Shown: positions 8,321-16,923 of the stretch, piece by piece
How positions within the stretch are numbered: position 1 is the first letter of the stretch
Layout of the letters: every line of letters starts with the position of its first letter
Origin: Lentisphaeria bacterium
GTDB taxonomy: Bacteria; Verrucomicrobiota; Lentisphaeria; Oligosphaerales; Oligosphaeraceae
DNA: 64,000 bases
Assembly: GCA_016287975.1 (NCBI GenBank)
Contig: JAEEXV010000218.1
Coordinates: forward strand, 33,847 to 97,846
Direction: 5' to 3'
Position numbers and translations under genes: made by a program
The notes under the pieces: model-generated
The model's input: the letters and a program-made list of their open reading frames with translations, nothing else
Databases searched by the model: none
What the model was told of the DNA's origin: nothing

Positions 8321-9100
8321 TTACATCGCAGGCAGGTCGGAGCCCTCGGTGCCAGTGCGGAAGTCGTCATAATGGACGGCGACCCAGGTTCCGGCGCGGG
8401 GGCACCAGGCGGTGCCCTGCCGGAACTCCTTGCGCACGGTCTTGACGTGGCCGCCCATGTAGCCGATGTTCACCCAGTCGCCGTGGGGTGCCTTGATGTT
8501 GTTCGAGAAGGAGTATTCCGCATAGCCCCGCCCCACGTCCGAGTAGATCATCGCGTTCGGGTTGTCCCTGCCGACGCGGGCGCGGCCGCCGTGCTTGGCG
8601 CTCTTGAGGAAGCCCTGGCTGCGGCACCAGGTGTCGTAGTCGTTGGCACTGCGGCACCAGGCGTTGAGGTAACTGGTCGCTCCGTTGACGTTGGGCTGCC
8701 AGATGACGCCGTCGTGGTCGCTGGCGCAGCGCAGGTATTGCTTCTTGATCTTGATGATGTCGGCGTCGAGCGCTGTCTTCAGATCCATCTTGCATAGATA
8801 CCCGTTCAGGAGTTTGGAATAGGCGCAGCGGCGTGAATCGGAATTGTAGCGCGTTACCTGGAGCCCCGGACCGATCTCGCCAATGCCGTCGCTGCCCTGG
8901 TCTCCTGCCAGCCAGTCATCGTTGTCATTGGCGTACATGAGGTTGGTAAGGCACAGGGTTTTGATGGTGTTGGTGCAGGAGATCCTGCGTGCCTTTTCCC
9001 GCGCCTTCGCCAGCGACGGCAGCAGCATGCTCGCCAAAATGGCGATGATGGCGATTACGACCAGAAGTTCTATAAGCGTGAAAAGACGTTTTGATGGCAT
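8321..9100 (-). CDS. Prepilin-type N-terminal cleavage/methylation protein (type II pseudopilin-like)
   Basis: I place the start at the ATG 9100-9098 (259 aa, [13 protein letters not shown]), which has an AGAGGAACTCC leader; the extra 42 residues of the longer frame are non-coding. Residues 7-27 are the type IV pilin hydrophobic helix with Glu at +5 of the mature protein, followed by [10 protein letters not shown]. The C-terminal part ends in a pseudopilin-like sheet with [13 protein letters not shown], equivalent to the usual DGH strand. Such proteins are inserted in the inner membrane by SRP, cleaved by a prepilin peptidase and may join a pseudopilus. The residue before the cleavage Phe is Leu rather than Gly. 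It is the first gene of the cluster down to 1577, 17 nt from the secreted 807-aa gene. Confidence 0.9.
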   Translation of the reverse strand: MPSKRLFTLIELLVVIAIIAILASMLLPSLAKAREKARRISCTNTIKTLCLTNLMYANDNDDWLAGDQGSDGIGEIGPGLQVTRYNSDSRRCAYSKLLNGYLCKMDLKTALDADIIKIKKQYLRCASDHDGVIWQPNVNGATSYLNAWCRSANDYDTWCRSQGFLKSAKHGGRARVGRDNPNAMIYSDVGRGYAEYSFSNNIKAPHGDWVNIGYMGGHVKTVRKEFRQGTAWCPRAGTWVAVHYDDFRTGTEGSDLPAM

Positions 9101-9181
9101 CTTGGAGTTCCTCTTATGGCGTGGGAATTCTTCAGGACAATCGGCATGGCATTTTGCACCCGCCATGTTGTCGATGCGCTT

Positions 9182-9210
9182 AATATACGAAAGATGCCAG
9201 TCAAAATAAA
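9182..9210 (-). promoter_or_regulatory. Putative promoter of the 9100-1577 operon
   Basis: On the minus strand TTTATT (9210-9205), a 17-nt spacer and TATATT (9187-9182) lie about 80 nt upstream of the prepilin-like start. Local DNA is AT-rich compared with its surroundings. The rest of 9211-9375 holds nothing I recognise. Confidence 0.35.
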
Positions 9211-9375
9211 TGGAAAAATCGGCCATGCGGTATATCTAAAAACGCAGTGGCCGCGCAGCATTTCCGAAGACGCCGCCACGGCGGACCGACAGTGCTTCCG
9301 ACCTTGCGCCGCCTGGGATGCGGCGGGCGATGCTTGTGGCGGAAAGCCCTGGGCGCGGTTGCAAGGGGACTTGGG

Positions 9376-10323
9376 TCAGCGGGTCAGCTGAGTGGCTTCG
9401 CCGCTCTCGGCGGGAGGACGGCCTGGCGTCCAGGACGGCTCCTCGCCCCGACGCTGTCGGGAAAGCCATTCCATCGCGGGATAGGGCAGCAGGTCGTGTC
9501 CGCCCTCGAAGATGGTCAGGCGGACCAGGCCGGAAATTCGGCGCAGGAGGAGGTGGTGTTCGCCGTAGGCGGGATCGGCCACGGCGGTGCGCCATGGCGT
9601 CGGCACCGCTTCGGTCGCGACCAGCTCGCGCACCACCTCCTCGGGGATGCGCTCCTCTGGACGCGCCAGCAGGTTGAAGGCGCGGATGGCCTGGCTCACG
9701 GGCACGGAGTTGCCGCCATGGCCGTCGTGGATGCCAGTGTTGATGTCCACTGGCAGCGCACCGATGGCGTTGGGCAGCCAGGTCAGCGGCGAGCGCTTCC
9801 GCGCCTCGGCCATCGCCGCCGCGGAGGCATTCGGGTCGCCGCCGCAGGCGCGCTCGATGTGCCCCGCGTATTCGTTGCCGCGTTCCCTGCTCTCGCGGTG
9901 CCATGCCGCCACATCGGCAATCGGGCACCACGCCGAGACCGCCGTCCACAGGTCGGGGCGCCGCCCCGCCATCAGCAGCGTCGCATGGCCGCCGCCAGAG
10001 CCGCCGCAGAGATAGACGCGCGCGCCATCCACTGGCGCGTCGCCCTGGACGAAGCGCACGGCGTCCTCCAGGTCGGAGACGGCGTATTCCGAGCCGCACG
10101 CCTCGGGCGTCCAGTTGGGGCCGCGGAACTTCGGGAAGATGAGATGCCAGTTGTGCCGTAGGCAATATTCCGCATAGTGCGCGTAGCCGTCCGTGTGGTC
10201 GTAGCTCCAGGTATGGAGCGCCACCAGCAGCGGGCGCGGCCCGTCCCCCGCCGCGCGCCAGTAGAGCGCGGGCTGCCGTGTGCCGTCGATCTTGCAGGGA
10301 TAGGCGATTTCGTTCGGATGCAT
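9376..10323 (-). CDS. Alpha/beta hydrolase, prolyl-oligopeptidase/acetyl esterase-like
   Basis: The start is the ATG 10323-10321, giving 315 aa (MHPNEIAYPCKIDGTRQPAL); only 2 nt separate it from the aldolase stop. The nucleophile elbow is CGGSGGGHA with Ser109. Asp200 in GIHDGHGGNSVP and His276 in IFEGGHD complete a plausible Ser-Asp-His triad in the order expected for the S9/acetyl-xylan-esterase fold. HTWSYDHTDGY gives the oxyanion region. No signal peptide is present, so it acts in the cytoplasm. Given the neighbouring isomerase and aldolase and the upstream GH28/GH106-like genes, removal of acetyl or other ester groups from imported pectic oligosaccharides is the likeliest role; peptidase activity is an alternative. 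Confidence 0.82.
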   Translation of the reverse strand: MHPNEIAYPCKIDGTRQPALYWRAAGDGPRPLLVALHTWSYDHTDGYAHYAEYCLRHNWHLIFPKFRGPNWTPEACGSEYAVSDLEDAVRFVQGDAPVDGARVYLCGGSGGGHATLLMAGRRPDLWTAVSAWCPIADVAAWHRESRERGNEYAGHIERACGGDPNASAAAMAEARKRSPLTWLPNAIGALPVDINTGIHDGHGGNSVPVSQAIRAFNLLARPEERIPEEVVRELVATEAVPTPWRTAVADPAYGEHHLLLRRISGLVRLTIFEGGHDLLPYPAMEWLSRQRRGEEPSWTPGRPPAESGEATQLTR

Positions 10324-10325
10324 GC

Positions 10326-11213
10326 TCAGTATCTCCCCGCCGACTTGCAGATGCGCATCTTTTCGCGCATGACCTTGCGCATGGCGGCGTCGGGCTCCTT
10401 GCAGGCGACGACGAACCAGCAGGTCATCTGCTCGCGGCGGTTCAGGAAGTCCCGCATGGCCGTGTTCCACGCGGCGGTCAGCTCCGAGTAGATGTTGACC
10501 TTCGCGATGCCGTGCTCGATGGCCTGCGACAGCTGGTCCTCGGGCGTGCCGCTGCCGCCGTGCAGGACGAGGGGGATGTCCCCCGCCGCGGCCTTGAGCG
10601 TCTGGAGCAGCGGGATGTCGAGGCGCGGCGCGGAGATGTAGACGCCGTGCGTCGTGCCGATGGAGACGGCGAGGGCGTCCACCCCCGTCTGGTCGAGGAA
10701 CTGCACGAGGGAGTCGGGGTCGGTGAAGGTGGTGTTGCAGTCCTTGCGGATGCCGTTCTCGCTGCCGCCGTCCGCGGCCCCCGTGATGCCAGAGGCGACG
10801 TGCCCGAGTTCGGCCTCGACGGCGATGCCTTTGGCGTGCGCGAGCCGCACGACCTCGGCGCTCAGGCGGACGTTTTCGGCGAAGTCCTTGGCGGAGGCGT
10901 CGATCATGACGCTCTGGTAGTCGAGGTCGATGCACTTGCGGCAGGTCTCGACATCGACCGCGTGGTCGAGGTGCAGGCAGACGGGGACCTTGACCTGCTG
11001 CGCGGCGTAGAGCGCGCTGTTGTGCCAGTAGCCGAGGGTCGTGTCGTCGACGATGTCAAACGGGATCGAGGCGAGGATGACGGGCGAGCCCGCCTCCTCG
11101 GCGGTCTCGACGGCCGCGCGCATCATGGTGGCGTTGGAGACGTCGAACATCGGCACCGCGTAGTGCCGACGCGTGGCGTCCGCGAGCATTTCCTGAAAAC
11201 TGACAAGAGACAT
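10326..11213 (-). CDS. Class II (zinc) fructose-bisphosphate aldolase family protein
   Basis: A 295-aa TIM-barrel aldolase. Asp83 and His84 in CLHLDHA are the catalytic acid and first zinc ligand; His189 (IGTTHG) and His218 (LVLHGGSG) are the other two ligands. MIDASAKDF and AKVNIYSEL are the phosphate-binding and substrate loops. Family members such as GatY, KbaY and Fba cleave ketose 1-phosphates or 1,6-bisphosphates to dihydroxyacetone phosphate plus an aldehyde. Because the next gene upstream is a FucI-like isomerase, the substrate may be a deoxy-ketose or tagatose phosphate rather than fructose bisphosphate. No sugar kinase is seen in the window, so the phosphorylating step must be elsewhere. 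Confidence 0.92.
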   Translation of the reverse strand: MSLVSFQEMLADATRRHYAVPMFDVSNATMMRAAVETAEEAGSPVILASIPFDIVDDTTLGYWHNSALYAAQQVKVPVCLHLDHAVDVETCRKCIDLDYQSVMIDASAKDFAENVRLSAEVVRLAHAKGIAVEAELGHVASGITGAADGGSENGIRKDCNTTFTDPDSLVQFLDQTGVDALAVSIGTTHGVYISAPRLDIPLLQTLKAAAGDIPLVLHGGSGTPEDQLSQAIEHGIAKVNIYSELTAAWNTAMRDFLNRREQMTCWFVVACKEPDAAMRKVMREKMRICKSAGRY

Positions 11214-11240
11214 GGGGACTCTACTTGGGAACTGGTGGGT

Positions 11241-11312
11241 GGGACAACTGGGACAACTGGGACAACTGGGACGACTGGGACGACTGGGACGGCAGGGACG
11301 GCAGGGACGGCG
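11241..11312. repeat. 9-bp tandem repeat, GGGACAACT type, 8 units
   Basis: Eight units of 9 bp drift from GGGACAACT (three copies) to GGGACGACT (two) to GGGACGGCA/G (three). GGG runs every 6 nt give G-quadruplex potential on the plus strand. A perfect 8-bp stem with 6-nt loop (11309-11316 with 11323-11330) closes the array. It sits between the FucI-like and aldolase genes. Confidence 0.9.
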
Positions 11313-11360
11313 GGCCGAGAACGGCCCGCCACAGGACAGGACAAGGGACGGCAGGGGACT

Positions 11361-11432
11361 TTAGGTCGCTTAGGTCCCTTAGGTCCCTTTGGTCGCTTGG
11401 GTCCCTTAGGTCCCTTTGGTCCCTTGTGTCCC
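11361..11432. repeat. 9-bp tandem repeat, TTAGGTCCC type, 8 units
   Basis: Eight imperfect units (TTAGGTCCC, TTTGGTCGC, TTGGGTCCC and similar) fill the rest of the 233-nt spacer between the FucI-like gene and the aldolase. The unit differs from that of the neighbouring array but has the same 9-bp period. Confidence 0.9.
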
Positions 11433-11446
11433 TTGGGGTAGCGGGG

Positions 11447-12841
11447 TTAGATCTGGGTTTGTTCGTAGCCCAGGTAGCGGGAGAAGGCCTCGTCGACGGC
11501 CCGCTTCCAGCGGCCTGGGGTTACGCTGACATGGTGTCGGTATCCAGCATATCCGATGTTCACCAGTTTCTGCTGGAGGCCGGGGATGTGGGCGGCGCCG
11601 CCGCAGCCGAAGAATCCCTCGCCGAGGGGCTTGCCGGTGAACTCGCCCTCGCCTGAGTAGAACTTCAGGCGGCCGTTCTGCGTGCTCGAGGAGGCGAAGG
11701 TGAAGTCCATCGCGCGGATGAAGCCGACATTGCAGCCGTATCCGCAGCCCGCGCCGAGGGCCTTGGCGAACATGGCGTGGTCGACGACCCTGCCCTTGGC
11801 GGCCATGAGGCTCTGGGGGATGGAGCCGCAGTGGAAGAGGATGCAGCCGTCGGGGTCGCCAGGGTAGTTGTTGTTCCAGTCCAGGCAGGCGGGGGCCTCC
11901 CCGGAGGCCGCGCGGAGGGCGAGCATGGTGAGGGCGTTTCCGACATCGAGTTCGCAGGCGGCGGGGATGAGGCGGTCGTTGAGTTCGCTCAGCAGCACGC
12001 ACGGCGAGATCTTCAGCGTGTGCTGCAGGTCGCTCCAGCAGCGCAGCCCGATGGCGTCGAGGCCGTGTTCCGCGATGAACTGGTCCAGCGCGACCGAGAT
12101 CTTCGCGAGCAGCGCGAGCTTGTCGGCGGGGATGCCCGAGAAGTCGGTGTAGCCGCGGAAGCGCGCGATCCTGGCCGCGAGTTCGGGGGCGGTGTCCGAG
12201 ATGCGCTCTACCTTCACCAGCAGGTCGGAGTTGTCGAAGACCTCGGTGGTGATGCCGTGGCGCTGCAGGGTGACTTCGTCGAAGCGGATGGTCTTGAAGA
12301 GGGTGGGGCGCGCGCCGATGGCGCCGATGCGGCAGCGCTTCAGGCGCTTCACGATGCGGCAGACGGCGGCGAACTGGAGCATCTGCGCCGCGAACTCAGG
12401 GGCGGCGGGGGAGAGGGTGTGTGGCGCCCATGCCGTGAAGGGGATGCCGAACTGGGTGAAGACGTCCATGATGGAGAACTTGCCGCAGAAGGCGTCGCGG
12501 CGGTGGTCGAAGTCCATCTTGTCGAGTTCGTCGGGATAGGCCTGGATGTAGATGGGGACGCCCGCGTCCTGCAGGGCCTCGGAGGCGCCGTTTTCGTCGC
12601 CGAAGTTGGGAAGCGAGAGGATGACGCCGTCGTATTCGCCGCGGTGTTCCTGGAGGAACTTCGCGTAGACCCGCCCTTCGGCGGCGGTCTCGACGGCGCC
12701 GTAGCGGGTCGCGTCGGCGGGCAGCGCGATGGTGCGGATGCCGAGTTTTGCCAGGGCGCCCGCGATCTCCTCGCGGGCGGAGGCGATCAGGGATTCGGGG
12801 AAGAAGCCTCGGTTGCCGAAATACAGCGCGAACGTAGTCAT
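11447..12841 (-). CDS. L-fucose/L-arabinose isomerase-like protein
   Basis: A 464-aa protein of the FucI/AraA fold family, shorter than classical FucI (about 590 aa). The N-terminal Rossmann-like half (GVILSLPNFGDENGASEAL) binds sugar. The C-terminal half contains LDWNNNYP followed by CILFHCGSIPQ, a pair typical of FucI-like ketol isomerases, where acidic and His residues hold Mn2+. The HHVSV strand near the end provides another candidate ligand. The reaction would be aldose-ketose isomerisation of a C6 or deoxy sugar such as L-rhamnose, L-fucose or D-arabinose. It is followed by an aldolase and an esterase after a 233-nt spacer made of tandem repeats. A GGATCC-TCC leader precedes the ATG. 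Confidence 0.85.
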   Translation of the reverse strand: MTTFALYFGNRGFFPESLIASAREEIAGALAKLGIRTIALPADATRYGAVETAAEGRVYAKFLQEHRGEYDGVILSLPNFGDENGASEALQDAGVPIYIQAYPDELDKMDFDHRRDAFCGKFSIMDVFTQFGIPFTAWAPHTLSPAAPEFAAQMLQFAAVCRIVKRLKRCRIGAIGARPTLFKTIRFDEVTLQRHGITTEVFDNSDLLVKVERISDTAPELAARIARFRGYTDFSGIPADKLALLAKISVALDQFIAEHGLDAIGLRCWSDLQHTLKISPCVLLSELNDRLIPAACELDVGNALTMLALRAASGEAPACLDWNNNYPGDPDGCILFHCGSIPQSLMAAKGRVVDHAMFAKALGAGCGYGCNVGFIRAMDFTFASSSTQNGRLKFYSGEGEFTGKPLGEGFFGCGGAAHIPGLQQKLVNIGYAGYRHHVSVTPGRWKRAVDEAFSRYLGYEQTQI

Positions 12842-12882
12842 GCAGGGATCCTCCTTATGGTTTTCACAAATGGCGCTTCATT

Positions 12883-13677
12883 TCACAGCGCGACCACCTG
12901 CCCGTCGCGGGCGATTTCGACAGGGTAGGGCAGTTCCGCCGTGAGCTGGAGCAGTTTGTACTCGTTGCCGTCGGTCCAGTAGGGGCTGACGTGGTTGAAG
13001 ATCATGCGGCGGACGGGCGCCTCCCGCAGCACCGCCAGCGCCTTCTCCTGTTCCCAGTAGAAGTGCGTGCCCTCGCAGACGCAGAGGTCGCACGGGGCGT
13101 CGCCAGGTTTCAGCGGGAAGTCGTCGAGTTCCTCGCAGAGGTCGCCTGTATGGACGATGCGCAGGCCGTCGGCCTCGATGACGAAGGCCTGGGCGCGGGC
13201 GTTGCGCCGCCACAGGTGCCGCCCGTTGACCGAGGTGATGCGGACCGCGCCCTCGGAATCGTCGGCGCTGGCGTGGTTGCCCTGGACGAAGACGGGGACG
13301 CCTGGCGGGGGGAACGCGGCCAGGGTGACCTTGTCGAGCGGGGCGATGGAGTAGGTCGCCTCCAGCCATGCCAGGAACGGCGCGATGTCCTTCTCCTCGG
13401 GGAAGAAGATGGTCGGATGGACGCCTTCCGCAGGATAGCGCCCCATCTGGTAGGTCAGCTGGAAGAGTCCGTTGACGTGGTCGCCGTGGAAATGGGTGAT
13501 GGCGACGGTGCCGATGGTTCCAGGGTCGATCCCCAGCCGCAGCAGCAGCGCCGCGACGGGCTCGCCCGCGTCGATCAGCACGCGGGAATCCCCGAAGGTG
13601 TAGAGGGTGCTGGAGCAGAAGCGCGTCCGCGACGGCTCGCCGTGGCTGGTGCCAAGAAAGGTGATGCTCTTGTTCAT
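12883..13677 (-). CDS. Metallo-beta-lactamase fold hydrolase
   Basis: I take the start at ATG 13677 (264 aa, MNKSITFLGTSHGEPSRTRF); an in-frame ATG 15 codons upstream gives an Arg-rich extension and is less likely. The metal-binding motif THFHGDH (residues 61-67) is intact, with further ligands in VHTGDLCEE, CEGTHFYWE and IFNHVSPY. The overall architecture resembles RNase Z/phosphodiesterase-like members of the MBL superfamily. The substrate is unknown. In this locus a lactonase-like step on sugar lactones or a phosphodiesterase role are both possible. It is 41 nt upstream of the FucI-like gene and 115 nt downstream of the GH106-like gene. Confidence 0.85.
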   Translation of the reverse strand: MNKSITFLGTSHGEPSRTRFCSSTLYTFGDSRVLIDAGEPVAALLLRLGIDPGTIGTVAITHFHGDHVNGLFQLTYQMGRYPAEGVHPTIFFPEEKDIAPFLAWLEATYSIAPLDKVTLAAFPPPGVPVFVQGNHASADDSEGAVRITSVNGRHLWRRNARAQAFVIEADGLRIVHTGDLCEELDDFPLKPGDAPCDLCVCEGTHFYWEQEKALAVLREAPVRRMIFNHVSPYWTDGNEYKLLQLTAELPYPVEIARDGQVVAL

Positions 13678-13691
13678 GGTCGGAAAGGGGA

Positions 13692-13767
13692 CATTCGCTC
13701 GGCGCCGCAAGCGGCGCCGCACGGGGGGCTCGGCGCATTCGCTCGGCGCCGCAGCGGCGCCGCACGG
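13692..13767. repeat. Duplicated GC-rich hairpin between GH106-like and MBL genes
   Basis: Two direct copies of CATTCGCTCGGCGCCGC followed by its inverted half (13692-13724 and 13736-13767). Each copy contains the palindrome GCGCCGC-a-GCGGCGC and can fold into a strong hairpin in the transcript. No U-run follows, so it may stabilise or space the mRNA rather than end transcription. Confidence 0.75.
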
Positions 13768-13792
13768 AGGGGGCGCCGCATTGGGGGATGGT

Positions 13793-16700
13793 CTAAAGTC
13801 CCGCCGCCTGTACTATAATCGGCGCGGCGAGAATTCCCATCGCCCGCAGGCGGTATTCGCGCGTGTGGAGCGGGTCGTCGGGGAACCAGCAGCGCGGGCA
13901 GACGGGGGTGCGTCCGAGTTGGTGGAAGGCTCCGAAGGCGTTGTAGCGGTGGCCGTAGAGGGTGAGGTCGAGCGCGTGGCGCCCCGCCTTGAGCGGCCCC
14001 AGCGCGAGTTCGAAGGGCGCGAAGGCGATGTCGCCTGCGGGCTGCCCGTTTAGCGTCACGCCGACCAGTGCGCCAGAGAAGGAGGCGCCGTCGATCTCCT
14101 GGCACGCGAATGGGCGGCCGGCGGCGAGTGCGGACGTATGGGCGGGCAGTCGCAGCGCGGCCTGCGCCAGGGGCTCTGGCAGGAAGAAGGTCGCGTGGTA
14201 GGTGAGATTGCCGCCGTAGAAGGGCAGGCCCTGGATGGTCCAGTCGCCCCAGTGGAGGTGGCGGACCGAGGACAGGATGGCGGCGTCCGTGCCGTCGAGG
14301 CGGACGGCGAAGTCTCCCAGCAGGAAGGCGCGCTCCAGGGTGGTGCTGGCGGTGTAGTCGCGGGTCAGGGTAAGCGTGTGGATGCCAGGCGGGAGCGGCG
14401 GGAGCGGGATGGTCGCGAGCGCGGCATCCACCCAGAAGCCGTCGGTTTCCTGGAGCGGGGCGGCCGATCGTCCGTCGCCCAGGGTGATCCGCCATGCCTT
14501 CGGCTCTTCCAGGGCGAGGTGCAGTTGGCGGAAGACGCCCTGGCTCTGGAAGGTGAAGCGCAGGCTGAGCGGGACGCCCTCTGGGTCTGGCGGCACGGCC
14601 CAGGCCTGCCGCCCCCGATGCTCGACGGGTGGCAGATGCAGCGCCTCCCGCACGCGGGTGTTGAGGCGGTGCAGTTCCTCCCGAGGCTGCCAGTCCCCGT
14701 CCCCCAGGCGCCACTCGGGCAGATCCAGCACCAGGCAGTTTGGCTCGTCGAGGGTGACGGGCAGGCAATCACCCGCGATCCGCGTGACGGTGGAAGCCGC
14801 CCGCGCGGCAAGCGGCACGCCTGGCGAAATGGCGGCGGGCGTCAATCGCAGCAGCAGATGGCCGCCGTGGCAGAAGGTGAACGCGAAGCGCGTCTCCGTC
14901 GCCGCGACCTCGGCCGCCGCGGGCGTGATCGCGCCAGTCGCCGTGTCGAGCAGTTCCACCTGCCACCGCCCCTTGAGGCGCACCTGCGCGGCGCGGGCGT
15001 CTCCGCTTCGCCGCGTGTCGCAGAGGAAGAGGATGCGGCGCGTCCCGTCCTGGCGGATCTGGCAAAGGAGCCCGTCCAAGGGCAGCCCGCTCCGCGCATC
15101 CAGGACGGAGACTGGCGCCCCCAGCGCTTCGATAATGGCCTGGCGTCGGAAGGGCAGGCGCACGCGCGCCAAAGCGGCTGGACGCGTCGAGGGCGCTGCG
15201 TCGCAGAGGCGCGGCGGTTCGCCCAGAAAGAGCAGCCGTCCTCCCGCCGCCTGGAAGCGCTCCAGCCAGGAGAGCGTCGTCGCGCGCAGGGTCAGCACAG
15301 GCGGCACGACGATGGTGCGGTAGCGCATCGCGCCGACCTGCAGCGCGCCGTCCGCGACCGCGACGTGCTGTTTCGGCAGCAGCGCCTCGCTGAGATAGTC
15401 GAAAGGCACCAGGCCGTCGCAGAGCCAGCGAGCCAGCGTCTGGAACTCCTCCTCCGCCTGTGCCTGGCGCATGCCGCTGGTGGCCTGCGGCCCGCGCAGC
15501 AGCCAGAAGGATTCGACGGGATGGAGCACGGCGGTCTCCACCAGCGGCCGCCCCTGGCGGAGCGCCGCCGTGAGGCGCGCGAAGTGGTCGGCGAGCAGCG
15601 GGTATTTCGTGTGCCACGGCGAATGGCCGTCGATGGGGGCGGGATAGTCGCGCTTGGCCTCGCCACCCATCGAATACCAGGCCAGATGCGGCACGCGGCG
15701 GGTGACGCCCAGGGCGGCCTGCCAGTCGCCGTGCGCCTTGTGGGCGTGGAACGGATAGTCCCAGTCGGTCGCCCCGCCCAGTTCGCTCAGCACCTCCGCG
15801 CGTCCGTCCTGGTGCGCCACGCTCGCGGCCTGCAGCACGGTGGTGAGTTCGATGTGGTCCTGCAGCATGTCGACGCCTGGGAGGTCGAAGGCGTGGTAGT
15901 GGAGCATGCACTCCCCGAGGTATCCGCTCTGGTCGAAGAGGCTTTGCTCGCCCATGAGATGGCCTGTGAAGGCGAGGCCGTGCGCGCGGCACCATGCGGC
16001 GAGCGGCTGGAAATACGCCTCGTCCAGCATTTCCTCCAGCAGCAGCAGATAGCGGTAGCGTGCGAGCGAGGGCGCGTGGCCCTTGAGGTCCCAGACGACC
16101 TCGGGGAAACTCGCCCAGAAGTCGGCCTGGAAGCGCGCGCGGCAGCGCTCTGGCAGCGCCTCCGTGAAGGGATAGCGCACGTTGTCCAGTTCCAGCGGCG
16201 ACACGGGCAGGTCGTGGAAGCGCAGCTGCGGCTCGTCGGTGAAGATGCCTGGGATGGCGGCGCCGAACTCGCGCCCGAGGCGCGCGGCGTAGCGCTCGTG
16301 GGTCATGTCGAGGAAGGCGCGGGTCGCCTCGGGATTCAGCAGATCCGCATAGCGCTCGCCGTTGAACCAGTTCTCGCGGCGGAACAGCGCCTTGCAGCAG
16401 TAGACGCGGCGGAAGCCCGTCGGCATCGGCTGCCCCTCGTCGCGGGCGTAGTCCAGGAGAAAGCCCCCCTCGTCCAGGCGCACCTGATAGGCCGCCAGCG
16501 GCTCCTGATCGCCGCCCTCAGGCGGCGTCCAGCGGAGGGTGATGCTGCGTCCCGCGAAGCGCGGGTCGCGCGTCAGTTGTCCCGAGACGCTGCCCGATGG
16601 CCAGCGGTCCTCGTCGTAGAGCCACGCCTGCAGCCCCAGCGATTTGGCGTGGCGCACGCACGCCGCGACGGCATGCAGGAACTCCTCGCCCATATAGCGG

Positions 16701-16867
16701 GTGCGCATGCCGCTGCGGGGGTGCATGAAGAAGCCGCCCATTCCCATTTGCGCGAAGGTCTCGATCTGGCGGCGCAGTTCCGCCTCGTCCAGGAGGCCGT
16801 TCCACGCCCAGAATGGCGCATCGCGCAAATCGGCGCCTGGATGCTTGAATTGGGAGGAAAAGGACAT
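13793..16867 (-). CDS. GH106-like glycoside hydrolase (alpha-L-rhamnosidase family), copy 1
   Basis: I use the ATG at 16867-16865 (1024 aa, MSFSSQFKHPGADLRDAPFW); the longer frame runs into the upstream gene. The N-terminal barrel shows WAWNGLLDEAELRRQI, GMGGFFMHPRSGM, YDEDRWPSG (84-92), GIFTDEPQL, and SELGGATDWDYPF, all features of the GH106/large glycosyl-hydrolase-like group. The C-terminal third is jelly-roll-like (HWGDWTIQGLPFYGGNLTYH). No signal peptide is present, so it would trim imported oligosaccharides. It is clearly paralogous to the 27313-30501 protein. Activity on rhamnosyl linkages is inferred from family likeness and from the GH28/GH42 neighbours; it was not tested against CAZy. 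No clear RBS precedes the start. Confidence 0.82.
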   Translation of the reverse strand: MSFSSQFKHPGADLRDAPFWAWNGLLDEAELRRQIETFAQMGMGGFFMHPRSGMRTRYMGEEFLHAVAACVRHAKSLGLQAWLYDEDRWPSGSVSGQLTRDPRFAGRSITLRWTPPEGGDQEPLAAYQVRLDEGGFLLDYARDEGQPMPTGFRRVYCCKALFRRENWFNGERYADLLNPEATRAFLDMTHERYAARLGREFGAAIPGIFTDEPQLRFHDLPVSPLELDNVRYPFTEALPERCRARFQADFWASFPEVVWDLKGHAPSLARYRYLLLLEEMLDEAYFQPLAAWCRAHGLAFTGHLMGEQSLFDQSGYLGECMLHYHAFDLPGVDMLQDHIELTTVLQAASVAHQDGRAEVLSELGGATDWDYPFHAHKAHGDWQAALGVTRRVPHLAWYSMGGEAKRDYPAPIDGHSPWHTKYPLLADHFARLTAALRQGRPLVETAVLHPVESFWLLRGPQATSGMRQAQAEEEFQTLARWLCDGLVPFDYLSEALLPKQHVAVADGALQVGAMRYRTIVVPPVLTLRATTLSWLERFQAAGGRLLFLGEPPRLCDAAPSTRPAALARVRLPFRRQAIIEALGAPVSVLDARSGLPLDGLLCQIRQDGTRRILFLCDTRRSGDARAAQVRLKGRWQVELLDTATGAITPAAAEVAATETRFAFTFCHGGHLLLRLTPAAISPGVPLAARAASTVTRIAGDCLPVTLDEPNCLVLDLPEWRLGDGDWQPREELHRLNTRVREALHLPPVEHRGRQAWAVPPDPEGVPLSLRFTFQSQGVFRQLHLALEEPKAWRITLGDGRSAAPLQETDGFWVDAALATIPLPPLPPGIHTLTLTRDYTASTTLERAFLLGDFAVRLDGTDAAILSSVRHLHWGDWTIQGLPFYGGNLTYHATFFLPEPLAQAALRLPAHTSALAAGRPFACQEIDGASFSGALVGVTLNGQPAGDIAFAPFELALGPLKAGRHALDLTLYGHRYNAFGAFHQLGRTPVCPRCWFPDDPLHTREYRLRAMGILAAPIIVQAAGL

Positions 16868-16889
16868 TGCGCGCGATTGTGTTTCCCGA

Positions 16890-16916
16890 AAATCTGTGAA
16901 ATCTGCGAAATCTGCG
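16890..16916. repeat. 9-bp tandem repeat AAATCTGNG, 3 units
   Basis: Three units (AAATCTGTG, AAATCTGCG, AAATCTGCG) occupy half of the short spacer between the GH42-like and GH106-like genes. Confidence 0.8.
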
Positions 16917-16923
16917 GTTTTGC

